Counted from the first letter of the stretch, positions 37,681 to 49,033 are shown. The stretch: 64,000 nucleotides of DNA from Crossaster papposus (GCA_037893245.1 JBAIAA010000870.1:82899-146898); one strand, 5' to 3'. Numbers and translations: made by a program. The notes: generated by a model from the sequence alone, not told the origin.

Positions 37681-40600
37681 TCCCGGGGCATGCTTTCCTT
37701 CATGCCCTTATTTGTGGGCGGGGATTGTGTGCACAAACCTATGGCGAATTTGAAACGCGTGTGTTAACGTTATAATTTTCAGAAAATCGAAATAAAATAC
37801 TAACAAAGCATGCCCCGGGTCAAATTGCTAATTTTGCCATTCCTGGAGGCCCCCCTCTATCTCCTAACACCCAGCCCCTTCCCGGGGCATGCTTTCCTTC
37901 ATGCCCTTATTTGTGGGCGGGGATTGTGTGCACAAACCTATGGCGAATTTGAAACGCGTGTGTTAACGTTATAATTTTCAGAAAATCGAAATAAAATACT
38001 AACAAAGCATGCCCCGGGTCAAATTGCTAATTTTGCCATTCCTGGAGGCCCCCCTCTATCTCCTAACACCCAGCCCCTTCCCGGGGCATGCTTTCCTTCA
38101 TGCCCTTATTTGTGGGCGGGGATTGTGTGCACAAACCTATGGCGAATTTGAAACGCGTGTGTTAACGTTATAATTTTCAGAAAATCGAAATAAAATACTA
38201 ACAAAGCATGCCCCGGGTCAAATTGCTAATTTTGCCATTCCTGGAGGCCCCCCTCTATCTCCTAACACCCAGCCCCTTCCCGGGGCATGCTTTCCTTCAT
38301 GCCCTTATTTGTGGGCGGGGATTGTGTGCACAAACCTATGGCGAATTTGAAACGCGTGTGTTAACGTTATAATTTTCAGAAAATCGAAATAAAATACTAA
38401 CAAAGCATGCCCCGGGTCAAATTGCTAATTTTGCCATTCCTGGAGGCCCCCCTCTATCTCCTAACACCCAGCCCCTTCCCGGGGCATGCTTTCCTTCATG
38501 CCCTTATTTGTGGGCGGGGATTGTGTGCACAAACCTATGGCGAATTTGAAACGCGTGTGTTAACGTTATAATTTTCAGAAAATCGAAATAAAATACTAAC
38601 AAAGCATGCCCCGGGTCAAATTGCTAATTTTGCCATTCCTGGAGGCCCCCCTCTATCTCCTAACACCCAGCCCCTTCCCGGGGCATGCTTTCCTTCATGC
38701 CCTTATTTGTGGGCGGGGATTGTGTGCACAAACCTATGGCGAATTTGAAACGCGTGTGTTAACGTTATAATTTTCAGAAAATCGAAATAAAATACTAACA
38801 AAGCATGCCCCGGGTCAAATTGCTAATTTTGCCATTCCTGGAGGCCCCCCTCTATCTCCTAACACCCAGCCCCTTCCCGGGGCATGCTTTCCTTCATGCC
38901 CTTATTTGTGGGCGGGGATTGTGTGCACAAACCTATGGCGAATTTGAAACGCGTGTGTTAACGTTATAATTTTCAGAAAATCGAAATAAAATACTAACAA
39001 AGCATGCCCCGGGTCAAATTGCTAATTTTGCCATTCCTGGAGGCCCCCCTCTATCTCCTAACACCCAGCCCCTTCCCGGGGCATGCTTTCCTTCATGCCC
39101 TTATTTGTGGGCGGGGATTGTGTGCACAAACCTATGGCGAATTTGAAACGCGTGTGTTAACGTTATAATTTTCAGAAAATCGAAATAAAATACTAACAAA
39201 GCATGCCCCGGGTCAAATTGCTAATTTTGCCATTCCTGGAGGCCCCCCTCTATCTCCTAACACCCAGCCCCTTCCCGGGGCATGCTTTCCTTCATGCCCT
39301 TATTTGTGGGCGGGGATTGTGTGCACAAACCTATGGCGAATTTGAAACGCGTGTGTTAACGTTATAATTTTCAGAAAATCGAAATAAAATACTAACAAAG
39401 CATGCCCCGGGTCAAATTGCTAATTTTGCCATTCCTGGAGGCCCCCCTCTATCTCCTAACACCCAGCCCCTTCCCGGGGCATGCTTTCCTTCATGCCCTT
39501 ATTTGTGGGCGGGGATTGTGTGCACAAACCTATGGCGAATTTGAAACGCGTGTGTTAACGTTATAATTTTCAGAAAATCGAAATAAAATACTAACAAAGC
39601 ATGCCCCGGGTCAAATTGCTAATTTTGCCATTCCTGGAGGCCCCCCTCTATCTCCTAACACCCAGCCCCTTCCCGGGGCATGCTTTCCTTCATGCCCTTA
39701 TTTGTGGGCGGGGATTGTGTGCACAAACCTATGGCGAATTTGAAACGCGTGTGTTAACGTTATAATTTTCAGAAAATCGAAATAAAATACTAACAAAGCA
39801 TGCCCCGGGTCAAATTGCTAATTTTGCCATTCCTGGAGGCCCCCCTCTATCTCCTAACACCCAGCCCCTTCCCGGGGCATGCTTTCCTTCATGCCCTTAT
39901 TTGTGGGCGGGGATTGTGTGCACAAACCTATGGCGAATTTGAAACGCGTGTGTTAACGTTATAATTTTCAGAAAATCGAAATAAAATACTAACAAAGCAT
40001 GCCCCGGGTCAAATTGCTAATTTTGCCATTCCTGGAGGCCCCCCTCTATCTCCTTACACCCAGCCCCTTCCCGGGGCATGCTTTCCTTCATGCCCTTATT
40101 TGTGGGCGGGGATTGTGTGCACAAACCTATGGCGAATTTGAAACGCGTGTGTTAACGTTATAATTTTCAGAAAATCGAAATAAAATACTAACAAAGCATG
40201 CCCCGGGTCAAATTGCTAATTTTGCCATTCCTGGAGGCCCTCCTCTATCTCCTAACACCCAGCCCCTTCCCGGGGCATGCTTTCCTTCATGCCCTTATTT
40301 GTGGGCGGGGATTGTGTGCACAAACCTATGGCGAATTTGAAACGCGTGTGTTAACGTTATAATTTTCAGAAAATCGAAATAAAATACTAACAAAGCATGC
40401 CCCGGGTCAAATTGCTAATTTTGCCATTCCTGGAGGCCCCCCTCTATCTCCTAACACCCAGCCCCTTCCCGGGGCATGCTTTCCTTCATGCCCTTATTTG
40501 TGGGCGGGGATTGTGTGCACAAACCTATGGCGAATTTGAAACGCGTGTGTTAACGTTATAATTTTCAGAAAATCGAAATAAAATACTAACAAAGCATGCC

Positions 40601-42889
40601 CCGGGTCAAATTGCTAATTTTGCCATTCCTGGAGGCCCCCCTCTATCTCCTAACACCCAGCCCCTTCCCGGGGCATGCTTTCCTTCATGCCCTTATTTGT
40701 GGGCGGGGATTGTGTGCACAAACCTATGGCGAATTTGAAACGCGTGTGTTAACGTTATAATTTTCAGAAAATCGAAATAAAATACTAACAAAGCATGCCC
40801 CGGGTCAAATTGCTAATTTTGCCATTCCTGGAGGCCCCCCTCTATCTCCTAACACCCAGCCCCTTCCCGGGGCATGCTTTCCTTCATGCCCTTATTTGTG
40901 GGCGGGGATTGTGTGCACAAACCTATGGCGAATTTGAAACGCGTGTGTTAACGTTATAATTTTCAGAAAATCGAAATAAAATACTAACAAAGCATGCCCC
41001 GGGTCAAATTGCTAATTTTGCCATTCCTGGAGGCCCCCCTCTATCTCCTAACACCCAGCCCCTTCCCGGGGCATGCTTTCCTTCATGCCCTTATTTGTGG
41101 GCGGGGATTGTGTGCACAAACCTATGGCGAATTTGAAACGCGTGTGTTAACGTTATAATTTTCAGAAAATCGAAATAAAATACTAACAAAGCATGCCCCG
41201 GGTCAAATTGCTAATTTTGCCATTCCTGGAGGCCCCCCTCTATCTCCTAACACCCAGCCCCTTCCCGGGGCATGCTTTCCTTCATGCCCTTATTTGTGGG
41301 CGTGGATTGTGTGCACAAACCTATGGCGAATTTGAAACGCGTGTGTTAACGTTATAATTTTCAGAAAATCGAAATAAAATACTAACAAAGCAGGCCCCGG
41401 GTCAAATTGCTAATTTTGCCATTCCTGGAGGCCCCCCTCTATCTCCTAACACCCAGCCCCTTCCCGGGGCATGCTTTCCTTCATGCCCTTATTTGTGGGC
41501 GGGGATTGTGTGCACAAACCTATGGCGAATTTGAAACGCGTGTGTTAACGTTATAATTTTCAGAAAATCGAAATAAAATACTAACAAAGCATGCCCCGGG
41601 TCAAATTGCTAATTTTGCCATTCCTGGAGGCCCCCCTCTATCTCCTAACACCCAGCCCCTTCCCGGGGCATGCTTTCCTTCATGCCCTTATTTGTGGGCG
41701 GGGATTGTGTGCACAAACCTATGGCGAATTTGAAACGCGTGTGTTAACGTTATAATTTTCAGAAAATCGAAATAAAATACTAACAAAGCATGCCCCGGGT
41801 CAAATTGCTAATTTTGCCATTCCTGGAGGCCCCCCTCTATCTCCTAACACCCAGCCCCTTCCCGGGGCATGCTTTCCTTCATGCCCTTATTTGTGGGCGG
41901 GGATTGTGTGCACAAACCTATGGCGAATTTGAAACGCGTGTGTTAACGTTATAATTTTCAGAAAATCGAAATAAAATACTAACAAAGCATGCCCCGGGTC
42001 AAATTGCTAATTTTGCCATTCCTGGAGGCCCCCCTCTATCTCCTAACACCCAGCCCCTTCCCGGGGCATGCTTTCCTTCATGCCCTTATTTGTGGGCGGG
42101 GATTGTGTGCACAAACCTATGGCGAATTTGAAACGCGTGTGTTAACGTTATAATTTTCAGAAAATCGAAATAAAATACTAACAAAGCATGCCCCGGGTCA
42201 AATTGCTAATTTTGCCATTCCTGGAGGCCCCCCTCTATCTCCTAACACCCAGCCCCTTCCCGGGGCATGCTTTCCTTCATGCCCTTATTTGTGGGCGGGG
42301 ATTGTGTGCACAAACCTATGGCGAATTTGAAACGCGTGTGTTAACGTTATAATTTTCAGAAAATCGAAATAAAATACTAACAAAGCATGCCCCGGGTCAA
42401 ATTGCTAATTTTGCCATTCCTGGAGGCCCCCCTCTATCTCCTAACACCCAGCCCCTTCCCGGGGCATGCTTTCCTTCATGCCCTTATTTGTGGGCGGGGA
42501 TTGTGTGCACAAACCTATGGCGAATTTGAAACGCGTGTGTTAACGTTATAATTTTCAGAAAATCGAAATAAAATACTAACAAAGCATGCCCCGGGTCAAA
42601 TTGCTAATTTTGCCATTCCTGGAGGCCCCCCTCTATCTCCTAACACCCAGCCCCTTCCCGGGGCATGCTTTCCTTCATGCCCTTATTTGTGGGCGGGGAT
42701 TGTGTGCACAAACCTATGGCGAATTTGAAACGCGTGTGTTAACGTTATAATTTTCAGAAAATCGAAATAAAATACTAACAAAGCATGCCCAGGGTCAAAT
42801 TGCTAATTTTGCCATTCCTGGAGGCCCCCCTCTATCTCCTAACACCCAGCCCCTTCCCGGGGCATGCTTTCCTTCATGCCCTTATTTGT
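37681..42889 (+). repeat. 199-bp satellite, array II (about 26 monomers)
   Basis: This is the direct continuation of array I after the MITE. The first nine bases are the second target copy, and the monomer phase continues exactly (GCCATTCCTGG at 37236, then 37836, which is 199 plus 401). It runs to CTTATTTGT at 42889, where the next expected G is replaced by island sequence. Variants seen: A>T near 40055, C>T near 40241, the linked pair G>T 41303 and T>G 41393, and C>A at 42791. Confidence 0.98.
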
Positions 42890-42957
42890 AACCTAATTGC
42901 ACTGCTGCTTTGTTCGGGCTCCAGAATCGATACTAGGTTTAGATATGGGATAGATTC
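42888..42957 (+). repeat. Right half of sequence E at the left island border
   Basis: These 70 bases (starting GTAACCTAATTGCACTGC, ending GGGATAGATTC) are identical to 43199-43268. The initial GT belongs equally to the satellite (TTATTTGT). Homology stops sharply at 42957: the sequence then continues GAGCATAG here but TTCGCTAC in the other copy. It contains one arm (TTGCACTGC, 42897-42905) of the palindrome that is complete at 43187-43216. Confidence 0.95.
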
Positions 42958-43140
42958 GAGCATAGAAACCAGAGTCCGAACAGACAAACATCTGGAGGGT
43001 GGATGGTAAAGGAGTAGAAAAAAAAAAAAAAAAATGTTTGTAACAGCTGCTGTCCATTAGAACCTGGGCACAGATAAAGAAGTACACATAATGTATAACT
43101 TGTACCGACCTGCTTTACCTTGTCGTTCATCCACTCCTCG
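42958..43140. other. Spacer with an A17 run
   Basis: Unique sequence between the half and whole copies of E. It contains 17 consecutive A residues at 43018-43034, which could be a retroposed poly(A) tail, though no element body or target duplication was recognised upstream of it. On the minus strand there is an AAG/GTAAAG donor-like site and a TCTTTATCTGTGCCCAG acceptor-like site 55 bp apart. I see no coding evidence that makes these a real intron. Confidence 0.5.
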
Positions 43141-43268
43141 ACCAGACTTAACACTGACAGTCTCTTATCTTGCGCCCTCACGCGCCGCAGTGCAAATAGT
43201 AACCTAATTGCACTGCTGCTTTGTTCGGGCTCCAGAATCGATACTAGGTTTAGATATGGGATAGATTC
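43141..43268. repeat. Complete copy of sequence E (128 bp), a putative empty satellite site
   Basis: The first 60 bases (ACCAGACTTAACACTGAC... to GCAAATAGT at 43200) are identical to 53383-53442 at the right island border. The remaining 68 bases (AACCTAATTGC... to AGATTC at 43268), and the GT before them, are identical to the left border. The two border copies each run straight into satellite at the point where this copy is continuous (43200/43201). Homology ends exactly at 43141 and 43268, so E behaves as a discrete 128-bp unit. On the minus strand it lies in an open frame of about 100 codons (fragments such as YLNLVSILEPEQ and LLFALRRVRAQDKR) that I do not recognise. It may be a coding exon fragment or a dispersed repeat. 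Confidence 0.85.
43187..43216. repeat. 30-bp imperfect palindrome at the satellite insertion point
   Basis: The arms are GCAGTGCAAATAG (43187-43199) and CTAATTGCACTGC (43204-43216), reverse complements at 12 of 13 positions, around a 4-bp spacer TAAC. The satellite junction in the two border copies falls after the first base of this spacer (GT/AA at 43200/43201). The palindrome could extrude as a hairpin or serve as a paired protein-binding site. It is intact only here and is split between the two island borders. Confidence 0.9.
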
Positions 43269-43330
43269 TTCGCTACGAACCAAGCCTATACGAAGCCTCT
43301 CCCATTCTCTCAATATCTCGCCCCAATATT

Positions 43331-43398
43331 ATCACCCATACCTCACCCATACCTCACCCATACCTCACCCGAACCTCACCCGAACCTCACCCGAACCC
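43331..43398 (+). repeat. 11-bp tandem repeat, about 6 copies
   Basis: Copies of CTCACCCATAC are followed by copies of CTCACCCGAAC, 11 bp each. The TA>GA change divides the array into two blocks, showing stepwise expansion. C-rich on the plus strand, non-coding. Confidence 0.9.
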
Positions 43399-43411
43399 CG
43401 TTACCCTTGGC

Positions 43412-43496
43412 ACGTCACACGTACCAAAGTCACGCGTACCGAACGTCACGCGTACCGAACGTCACGCGTACCGAACGTCACGCGTACCGAACGTCA
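43412..43496 (+). repeat. 16-bp tandem repeat, about 5 copies
   Basis: The unit GTACCGAACGTCACGC starts at 43436, 43452, 43468 and 43484, with a degenerate 15-bp copy at 43421. It is CpG-rich (three CG per unit). It lies directly after the 11-bp repeat, separated by about 13 bp. Confidence 0.9.
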
Positions 43497-44904
43497 ACTT
43501 CCATTCAGCAAAGCGGAGAACTCCGGGCCCATCTGATGGCGCTTTGCCGTAAATACTAACGTATGTTTCGACCGACGCGGTGGAAAAACGTGCACAGAAA
43601 ACCAACCTATATTGTATGTCGCCCCTCGACGACAGGGGCGTGCGTAGCCATTCGGACTGTCGAATGCAAACTGGATAGGCCGAAGCGGGAGCTATGGAGT
43701 GCAAATTTTGATTCTGCAGGACCAGCTCCCGGGATATAAAATCCGATATTTGGGAGTTGCACGATGCAGTTTGATACCGCGAGTGGCGAGAGGGCGGATA
43801 GACCTACATGTCGAGGTCACAAAAGCTGGTAGTTACTAGGGCGAGGGATACTACCTAATGAGCGACAGTTCGAACCATCCGGCGCAATTACGACCTTTGA
43901 GATATCTAAAATATAGGCCTACAAGCACATTTTCCCTGCATCACGGTGCCAACGAGCGTCGATGACGGGCATATTACTGGGGTCTCGTGTCGTCACACCT
44001 CGCTTAGACTCCAACCTCGCTTTCGGGAACATCTCGATAGACTTGTAGACGCCAAACGAACACGGGAAGCAAAATAGCGTGGAACTGGGGGGATGCGTTC
44101 TGAATAAACCTACAAGACCTCCCCGTACCTTAAAAGCTGTTTATTTAGTTGATAAATTGATTTTGCAGATGAGCTTTACACAGCCGCAAATATGCGCAGA
44201 ACAAAAAACTGCTGCGTGTGGGACTTTTCTCGTCGCCGGATTGCATGCACAATGCGCCTTATTTCCTCATATTTCCCCTCCGTGGGTCAATGCCTACCCT
44301 AATAACTTTGTTATTATTTATTTTGCTGATATTATTGTTATTATCACACTCAGGCATCCTCACACACACTAACAGATACAAATATAAAGAAAAAAGTTGT
44401 TTCATTCTCAGGAAGGCCATGTGATGCTAATCCTATAGAAATACAGGGTTACTGGCCCCCCACGATGTCCGTGCGTGCGCGCTCCATCGTCTGTTTGATT
44501 AGATTCCTCTATACGTTGGGAACAAGCAGTTTTGCAGCACGGCTGAACTAATGGATCTGTGGACAGTTGCTAACCCGTTGACACGCAATTTTCGCCAGGA
44601 TTGGCGACCATGGAAACAACAAATTCCTCTACATATTTTCTGAGCAATGACATAACATAAGCACGTTTCTGCCGCAGCCTGTCTCAGTGCAAGCCTCGAG
44701 GAGCTCCAGGCGCCTATGCTTGTGGACGTCCAGTGCCGATTTAACCTGCAATTGCATGGGATAAAATAAGCTGAGTGGTTATTTGCACGTGTCTTTAAAG
44801 GGGGGGGGGGGGGGAGAATCGGCGCAAAAATAACCTAATGCGGCCGAGGCAAAGTTTCTGGGTTTTTTTGTTTTGTTTTTATTTTATATCTGCCCACCGC
44901 CCAC
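43497..44904. other. Unrecognised island sequence with a G15 run
   Basis: About 1.4 kb with no gene I can support. Short open frames (a minus-strand frame at 43462-43704 and plus-strand frames at 44079-44424) have no recognisable domain and are of chance length. A homopolymer of 15 G lies at 44800-44814, likely length-variable and able to stack as a quadruplex. A T-rich stretch follows at about 44860-44885. Confidence 0.6.
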
Positions 44905-45520
44905 AAACTGGAATTCAACCTCAATATTCATGTTTTGTTCAGTCTAAGGATTTGACAAAATAAGCAATTTCATGTCCATAAACAAGCCGCCAAGCTTGCG
45001 CGATGCAAGCAAGATTTCCGGCTCGATTATGAAGGATCTTCGTCGGTCTTGGGGCCCACCAATGCGAATTTGATCCTGAAATTCATGACCTTTCATTGCA
45101 CTTTCAGGCATGCGAAATATAATTAAATCTAAATATCTACGACCCTTATGTCTTGAGGCGTGAACACAGAAAATAAATCTAAATATTCGTGGCCTTCATC
45201 AATTTTTGCGTACTATGCAGAAACGAATGCAATCGTAATAATCACGGGCGTTGCTTTCATTTCCGGCAAGCAAACAGGAAATTATTCTCAATATTCACGG
45301 CTCTGCCCCTGTTTTCGGGCATGCAAACACAAATTCAACCTATCTAATTAATATCCGTGACCCTATACCTTGGATTTCAAGCATGCAGACAGGAATGTAA
45401 TCTCAATATACACGGCACTTGGTATGTTGTGGTTTTAAAGAAAAGTGATTTGTTGTATTAATTTCCAACGATTTCCGGCAGGCAATCGCCAAAAATAAAA
45501 TTCAAATACGGTTGGCCATT
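44905..45520 (+). repeat. Old, degenerate copies of the 53-bp minisatellite
   Basis: Scattered pieces match the later minisatellite: GGAATTCAACCTCAATATTCATG near 44910 in part, TTTCAGGCATGCGAAAT near 45103, GGCAAGCAAACAGGAA near 45267, TCTCAATATTCACGG near 45286, GTTTTCGGGCATGCAAACA near 45310, and CAAGCATGCAGACAGGAATG near 45380. Spacing and sequence are eroded compared with the copies after 46040, so this is the decayed edge of the array. Confidence 0.75.
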
Positions 45521-46039
45521 GGTAAATGGGTGCAAGCTAACTTATACCGGAAAACCTGATAATTCCCTGACGTCTATACATTGAACCGTTTCGTCTGAAG
45601 GAAGTCAAAAAAACCAAGAACAGCATTTTTGTTTTTTGTCCAGCATCTATAAACACAAAGCTCAATATCAATTTGACTGCAGGCTCAACGCGCGTTGGCG
45701 TTGGAAAACAACACCACGTCCGTTATAGGTTACACGGTCTAAACAGACGAAAATTTTACTTTGCAACTGGCGCTACGTTTTATAAGCTGAACTGGCGCGC
45801 ACCTGCATGTTAAGCAATTACATTATTAATCTATCAAAAGGTTAATGTCCTTTGCCCTGTAAACAAACGCAATGTTAGAAAATTATCAATTCGATTTGAA
45901 AATCAAAATTTCAGGGTGCAACCCCCAAAGGCACGGACACACTTAAATTAACAAAGTTCAACAGTTCCACCTTTGCACCTTTGCACAACTTTATTCTAAA
46001 TTGCCTAAACTCTCACTGAAACGAGCCGGACTTCATTTT
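45521..46039. other. Unrecognised sequence between degenerate and main minisatellite
   Basis: About 520 bp, AT-rich, with no gene, repeat family or RNA that I recognise. It separates the decayed minisatellite edge from the main array. Confidence 0.5.
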
Positions 46040-48548
46040 CAATTTACATGGCCCCTCCTCTGTTTAGCGGCATGCAAACAGGAAAAAAAACAATAATCAT
46101 GGCCCTGCCTCTGTTTTTAGGCGTACAGACAGGAACTCAATATCAATGTCTGCCTGTTGTCTCAGGCATGCAAACAACAGGAATTATCTCAATATTCATG
46201 GCCTCGCCTCTGTTATCAGGCAAGCAAATAGGAATTCAGTCCCAATAATCATGGCCCAACCTCTGTTCACTGGCATGCAAACAGGAATACAAACTTAATA
46301 TTTATGAACCTCCCTCTGTCTTCAGGTATGCAAACAGGAATACACACTAATATTCGAGGCCCCACGTTTGTTAACGGACATGCAAACAGGAAAACAAACT
46401 CAATATTCAAGGCCGCACCTCTGCTTTCTGGCATGCAAACAGAATACAATCTCAATATTCGAGGGCCCACCTCTGTTATCTGGCATGCAAACAGGAATAC
46501 AAACTCAATATTCAAAGGGCCCGCCTCTGTTTTCTGGCATGCAAACAGGAATACAATCTTAACATTCAAGGGCCCACCTCTGTTTTCTGAAATGCAAACA
46601 GGAATACAATCTCAATATTCAAGGCCCAACCTCTGTTTTCTGATATGCAAACAGGAATACGATCTCAATATCCAAGGGCCCACCTCTGTTTTCTGAAATG
46701 CAAACAGGAATACAATCTCAAAATTAAAGGGCCCGCCTCTGTTTTCTAAAATGCAAACAGGAATACAAACTCAATATTCGAGGGCCCACCTCTGTTGTCT
46801 GATATGCAAACAGGAATACAATCTCAATATTCAAAGCCCAACCTCTGTTTTCTGATATGCAAACAGGAATACGATCTCAATATCCAAGGGCCCGCCTCTG
46901 TTTTCTGAAATGCAAACAGGAATACAATCTCAAAATTCAAGGGCCCACCTCTGTTTTCTGAAATGCAAACAGGAATACAAACTCAATATTCGAGGGCCCA
47001 CCTCCGTTGTCTGATATGCAAACAGGAATACAAACTCAATATCCGAGGGCCCACCTCTGTAATCTGATATGCAAACAGGAATACAATCTCAATATTCGAG
47101 GGCCCGCCTCTGTTTTCTGAAATGCAAACAGGAATACAAACACAATATTCGAGGGCCCACCTCCGTTTTCTGAAATGCAAACAGGAATACAAACTCAATA
47201 TCCAAGGGCCAACCTCTGTTTTCTGAAATGCAAACAGGAATACATATTCAATATTTGAGGGCCCACCTCTGTTGTCTGATATGCAAACAGGAATACAATC
47301 TCAATATCCAAGGGCCAACCTCTGTTTTCTGAAATGCAAACAGGAATACAAACTCAATATTCGAGGGCCCACCTCTGTTTTCTGAAATGCAAACAGGAAT
47401 ACAAACTCAATATCCAAGGGCCAACCTCTGTTTTCTGAAATGCAAACAGGAATACATATTCAATATTTGAGGGCCCACCTCTGTTGTCGGATATGCAAAC
47501 AGGAATACAATCTCAATATTCAAGGGCGCGCCTCTGTTTTCTGAAATGCAAACAGGGATACAAACTCAATATTCGAGGGCCCACCTCTGTTTTCTGAAAT
47601 GCAAACAGGAATACAAACTCAATATCCAAGGGCCAACCTCTGTTTTCTGAAATGCAAACAGGAATACATATTCAATATTCGAGGGCCCACCTATGTTGTC
47701 TGATATGCAAACAGGAATACAATCTCAATAATCGAGGCCCCACATCTGTTATCTGAAATGCAAACAGGAATACAAACTCAATATTCAAGGGCCCACTTCT
47801 GTTTTCTGAAATGCAAACAGGAATACATATTCAATATTCGAGGGCCCACCTCTGTTGTCGGATATGCAAACAGGAATACAATCTCAATATTCAAGGACCC
47901 GCCTCTGTTTTCTGAAATGCAAACAGGAATACAAACTGAATATTCGAGGGCCCAGCTTTGTTGTCTGATATGCAAACAGGAATACGATCTCAATAATCAA
48001 GGCCCCACCTCTGTAATCTGATATGCAAACAGGAATACAATCTCAATAATCAAGGGCTCACCTCTGTTATCTGAAATGCAAACAGGAATACGATCTCAAT
48101 ATCCAAGGGCCCACCTCTGTTTTCTGAAATGCAAACAGGGATACAATATTAATATTCAAGGGGGCCACCTCTGATTTCTGATATGCAAAACAGGAATACA
48201 AACACAATAATCAAGGCCCCACCTCTGTTTGCTGATATACAAACAGGAAAACAAAGTCAATATTCGAGGGCCCACCTCTGTAATCTGATATGCAAACAGG
48301 AATACAATCGCAATAATTAAGGCCCACCTCTTATTTCAAGCAAGCAAACAGGAATACAATCACAAAATTCAAGGCCCGTATACCTCTGTTTTCTGAAATG
48401 CGAACAGGAATACAATCCCAATATTCAAGGCCCCACCTATGTTTTCGGGCAAACAGACAGGAATACAAACTCAATACTCCATGCCCTGCCTCTGATTTCA
48501 GGCAAGCAAACATAAATTTTAATCTCAATATTCATGGCCCTGCCTCTC
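46040..48548 (+). repeat. 53-bp minisatellite, about 47 copies
   Basis: Tandem units of 53 bp with the core TGCAAACAGGAATACAA, then CTCAATATTC, then GGGCCCACCTCTGTTTTCTG. The GGAATAC motif recurs with 53-bp steps (AATAC at 46974, 47027, 47080). The first units (46040-46330) and the last ones (48160-48548) are more divergent than the middle. Between about 47.2 and 47.8 kb the variant AATACATATTC recurs at 47239, 47451 and 47663 (212-bp steps, four units) and at 47822 (159 bp, three units), so the array has higher-order structure. Because 53 is not a multiple of three, each frame rotates through all phases. The open frames across it are repeat artefacts, not proteins. Confidence 0.95.
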
Positions 48549-48829
48549 TGATAATAATTTATCCAAACAGCTCAACAGTGTGATTCCTCTATAATTATCA
48601 GTGTCGCCAAGCGAATCATTTTTCTTATATATCGGTCTGATCATACCAATACACCAACCTGCTGGGATTAAACCAGTATGTAATATCAAGTTAAACAGAG
48701 ATACAATAAGTGTGATCATTGGCTCAGGACAATGTTTAAGAAATTCATTAATAATTAAATCAACATCGGCAGCTTTATTATTTTTTGGTTTCCTTATTTG
48801 AACCACAATTTCGTTTTTAGTAAAAGACT
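48549..48829 (-). pseudogene. LINE reverse transcriptase fragment, copy A (N-terminal RT motifs)
   Basis: Minus-strand frame of about 93 codons with the typical start of a non-LTR retrotransposon RT domain: NKAADVD (usually NKAxGxD), then INEFLKHCPEPM, LFNLILHTGLIP, IRPIYKKN and NYRGITLLSCLDKLL. This covers RT motifs 0 to about 2 only. The catalytic YxDD region and everything after it are missing. At both ends the fragment passes directly into 53-bp minisatellite sequence, so it is an RT piece embedded in the minisatellite. It is a near copy of 49034-49320, offset by 485 bp, but unlike that copy its IRPIYKKN region is in frame. The family is clear (APE-type LINE); the exact clade cannot be assigned by eye. 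Not functional. Confidence 0.88.
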
Positions 48830-49033
48830 AATCTCAATAATCAAGGACCCACCTCTGTTTTCTGGCATGCGAACAGGAAAACAATCACAATAATCAAGAC
48901 AAACTCAATATTTCGGGCCCTGCCTCTGTTTTCAGGCATGCAAACATATATTTTAATCACAATATTCATGGCCCTGCCTCTGTTTTTAGGCATGCAAACA
49001 GAAATTAATCTCAATATTTCATGGCCCTGCCTC
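48830..49033 (+). repeat. Minisatellite remnants between the two RT fragments
   Basis: About four divergent units of the 53-bp minisatellite (CTCTGTTTTCTGGCATGCGA near 48853, then two further copies with GGCATGCAAACA near 48935 and 48989). These units resemble the divergent ones before 46.3 kb (CAGGCATGCAAACA) more than the homogenised middle of the main array. They form part of the 485-bp duplicated block with the RT fragment. Confidence 0.85.

Noticed and set aside
42785-43009. Plus-strand frame crossing the satellite/island border
   Set aside because: It opens in satellite and runs into half E only because the border changes the frame. No recognisable protein.
43018-43116. Minus-strand 55-bp intron (AAG/GTAAAG to CTGTGCCCAG)
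   Set aside because: The downstream frame goes straight into a poly-A/T run with no plausible exon, so the splice-like sites are not convincing.
46048-48528. Open reading frames across the minisatellite (for example 46304-46696 plus, 46267-46569 minus) reading MQTGIQSQYS or VFLFACQ repeats
   Set aside because: They follow a 53-bp repeat that rotates through all frames. The peptides are translations of the repeat, with no domain and no codon constraint.
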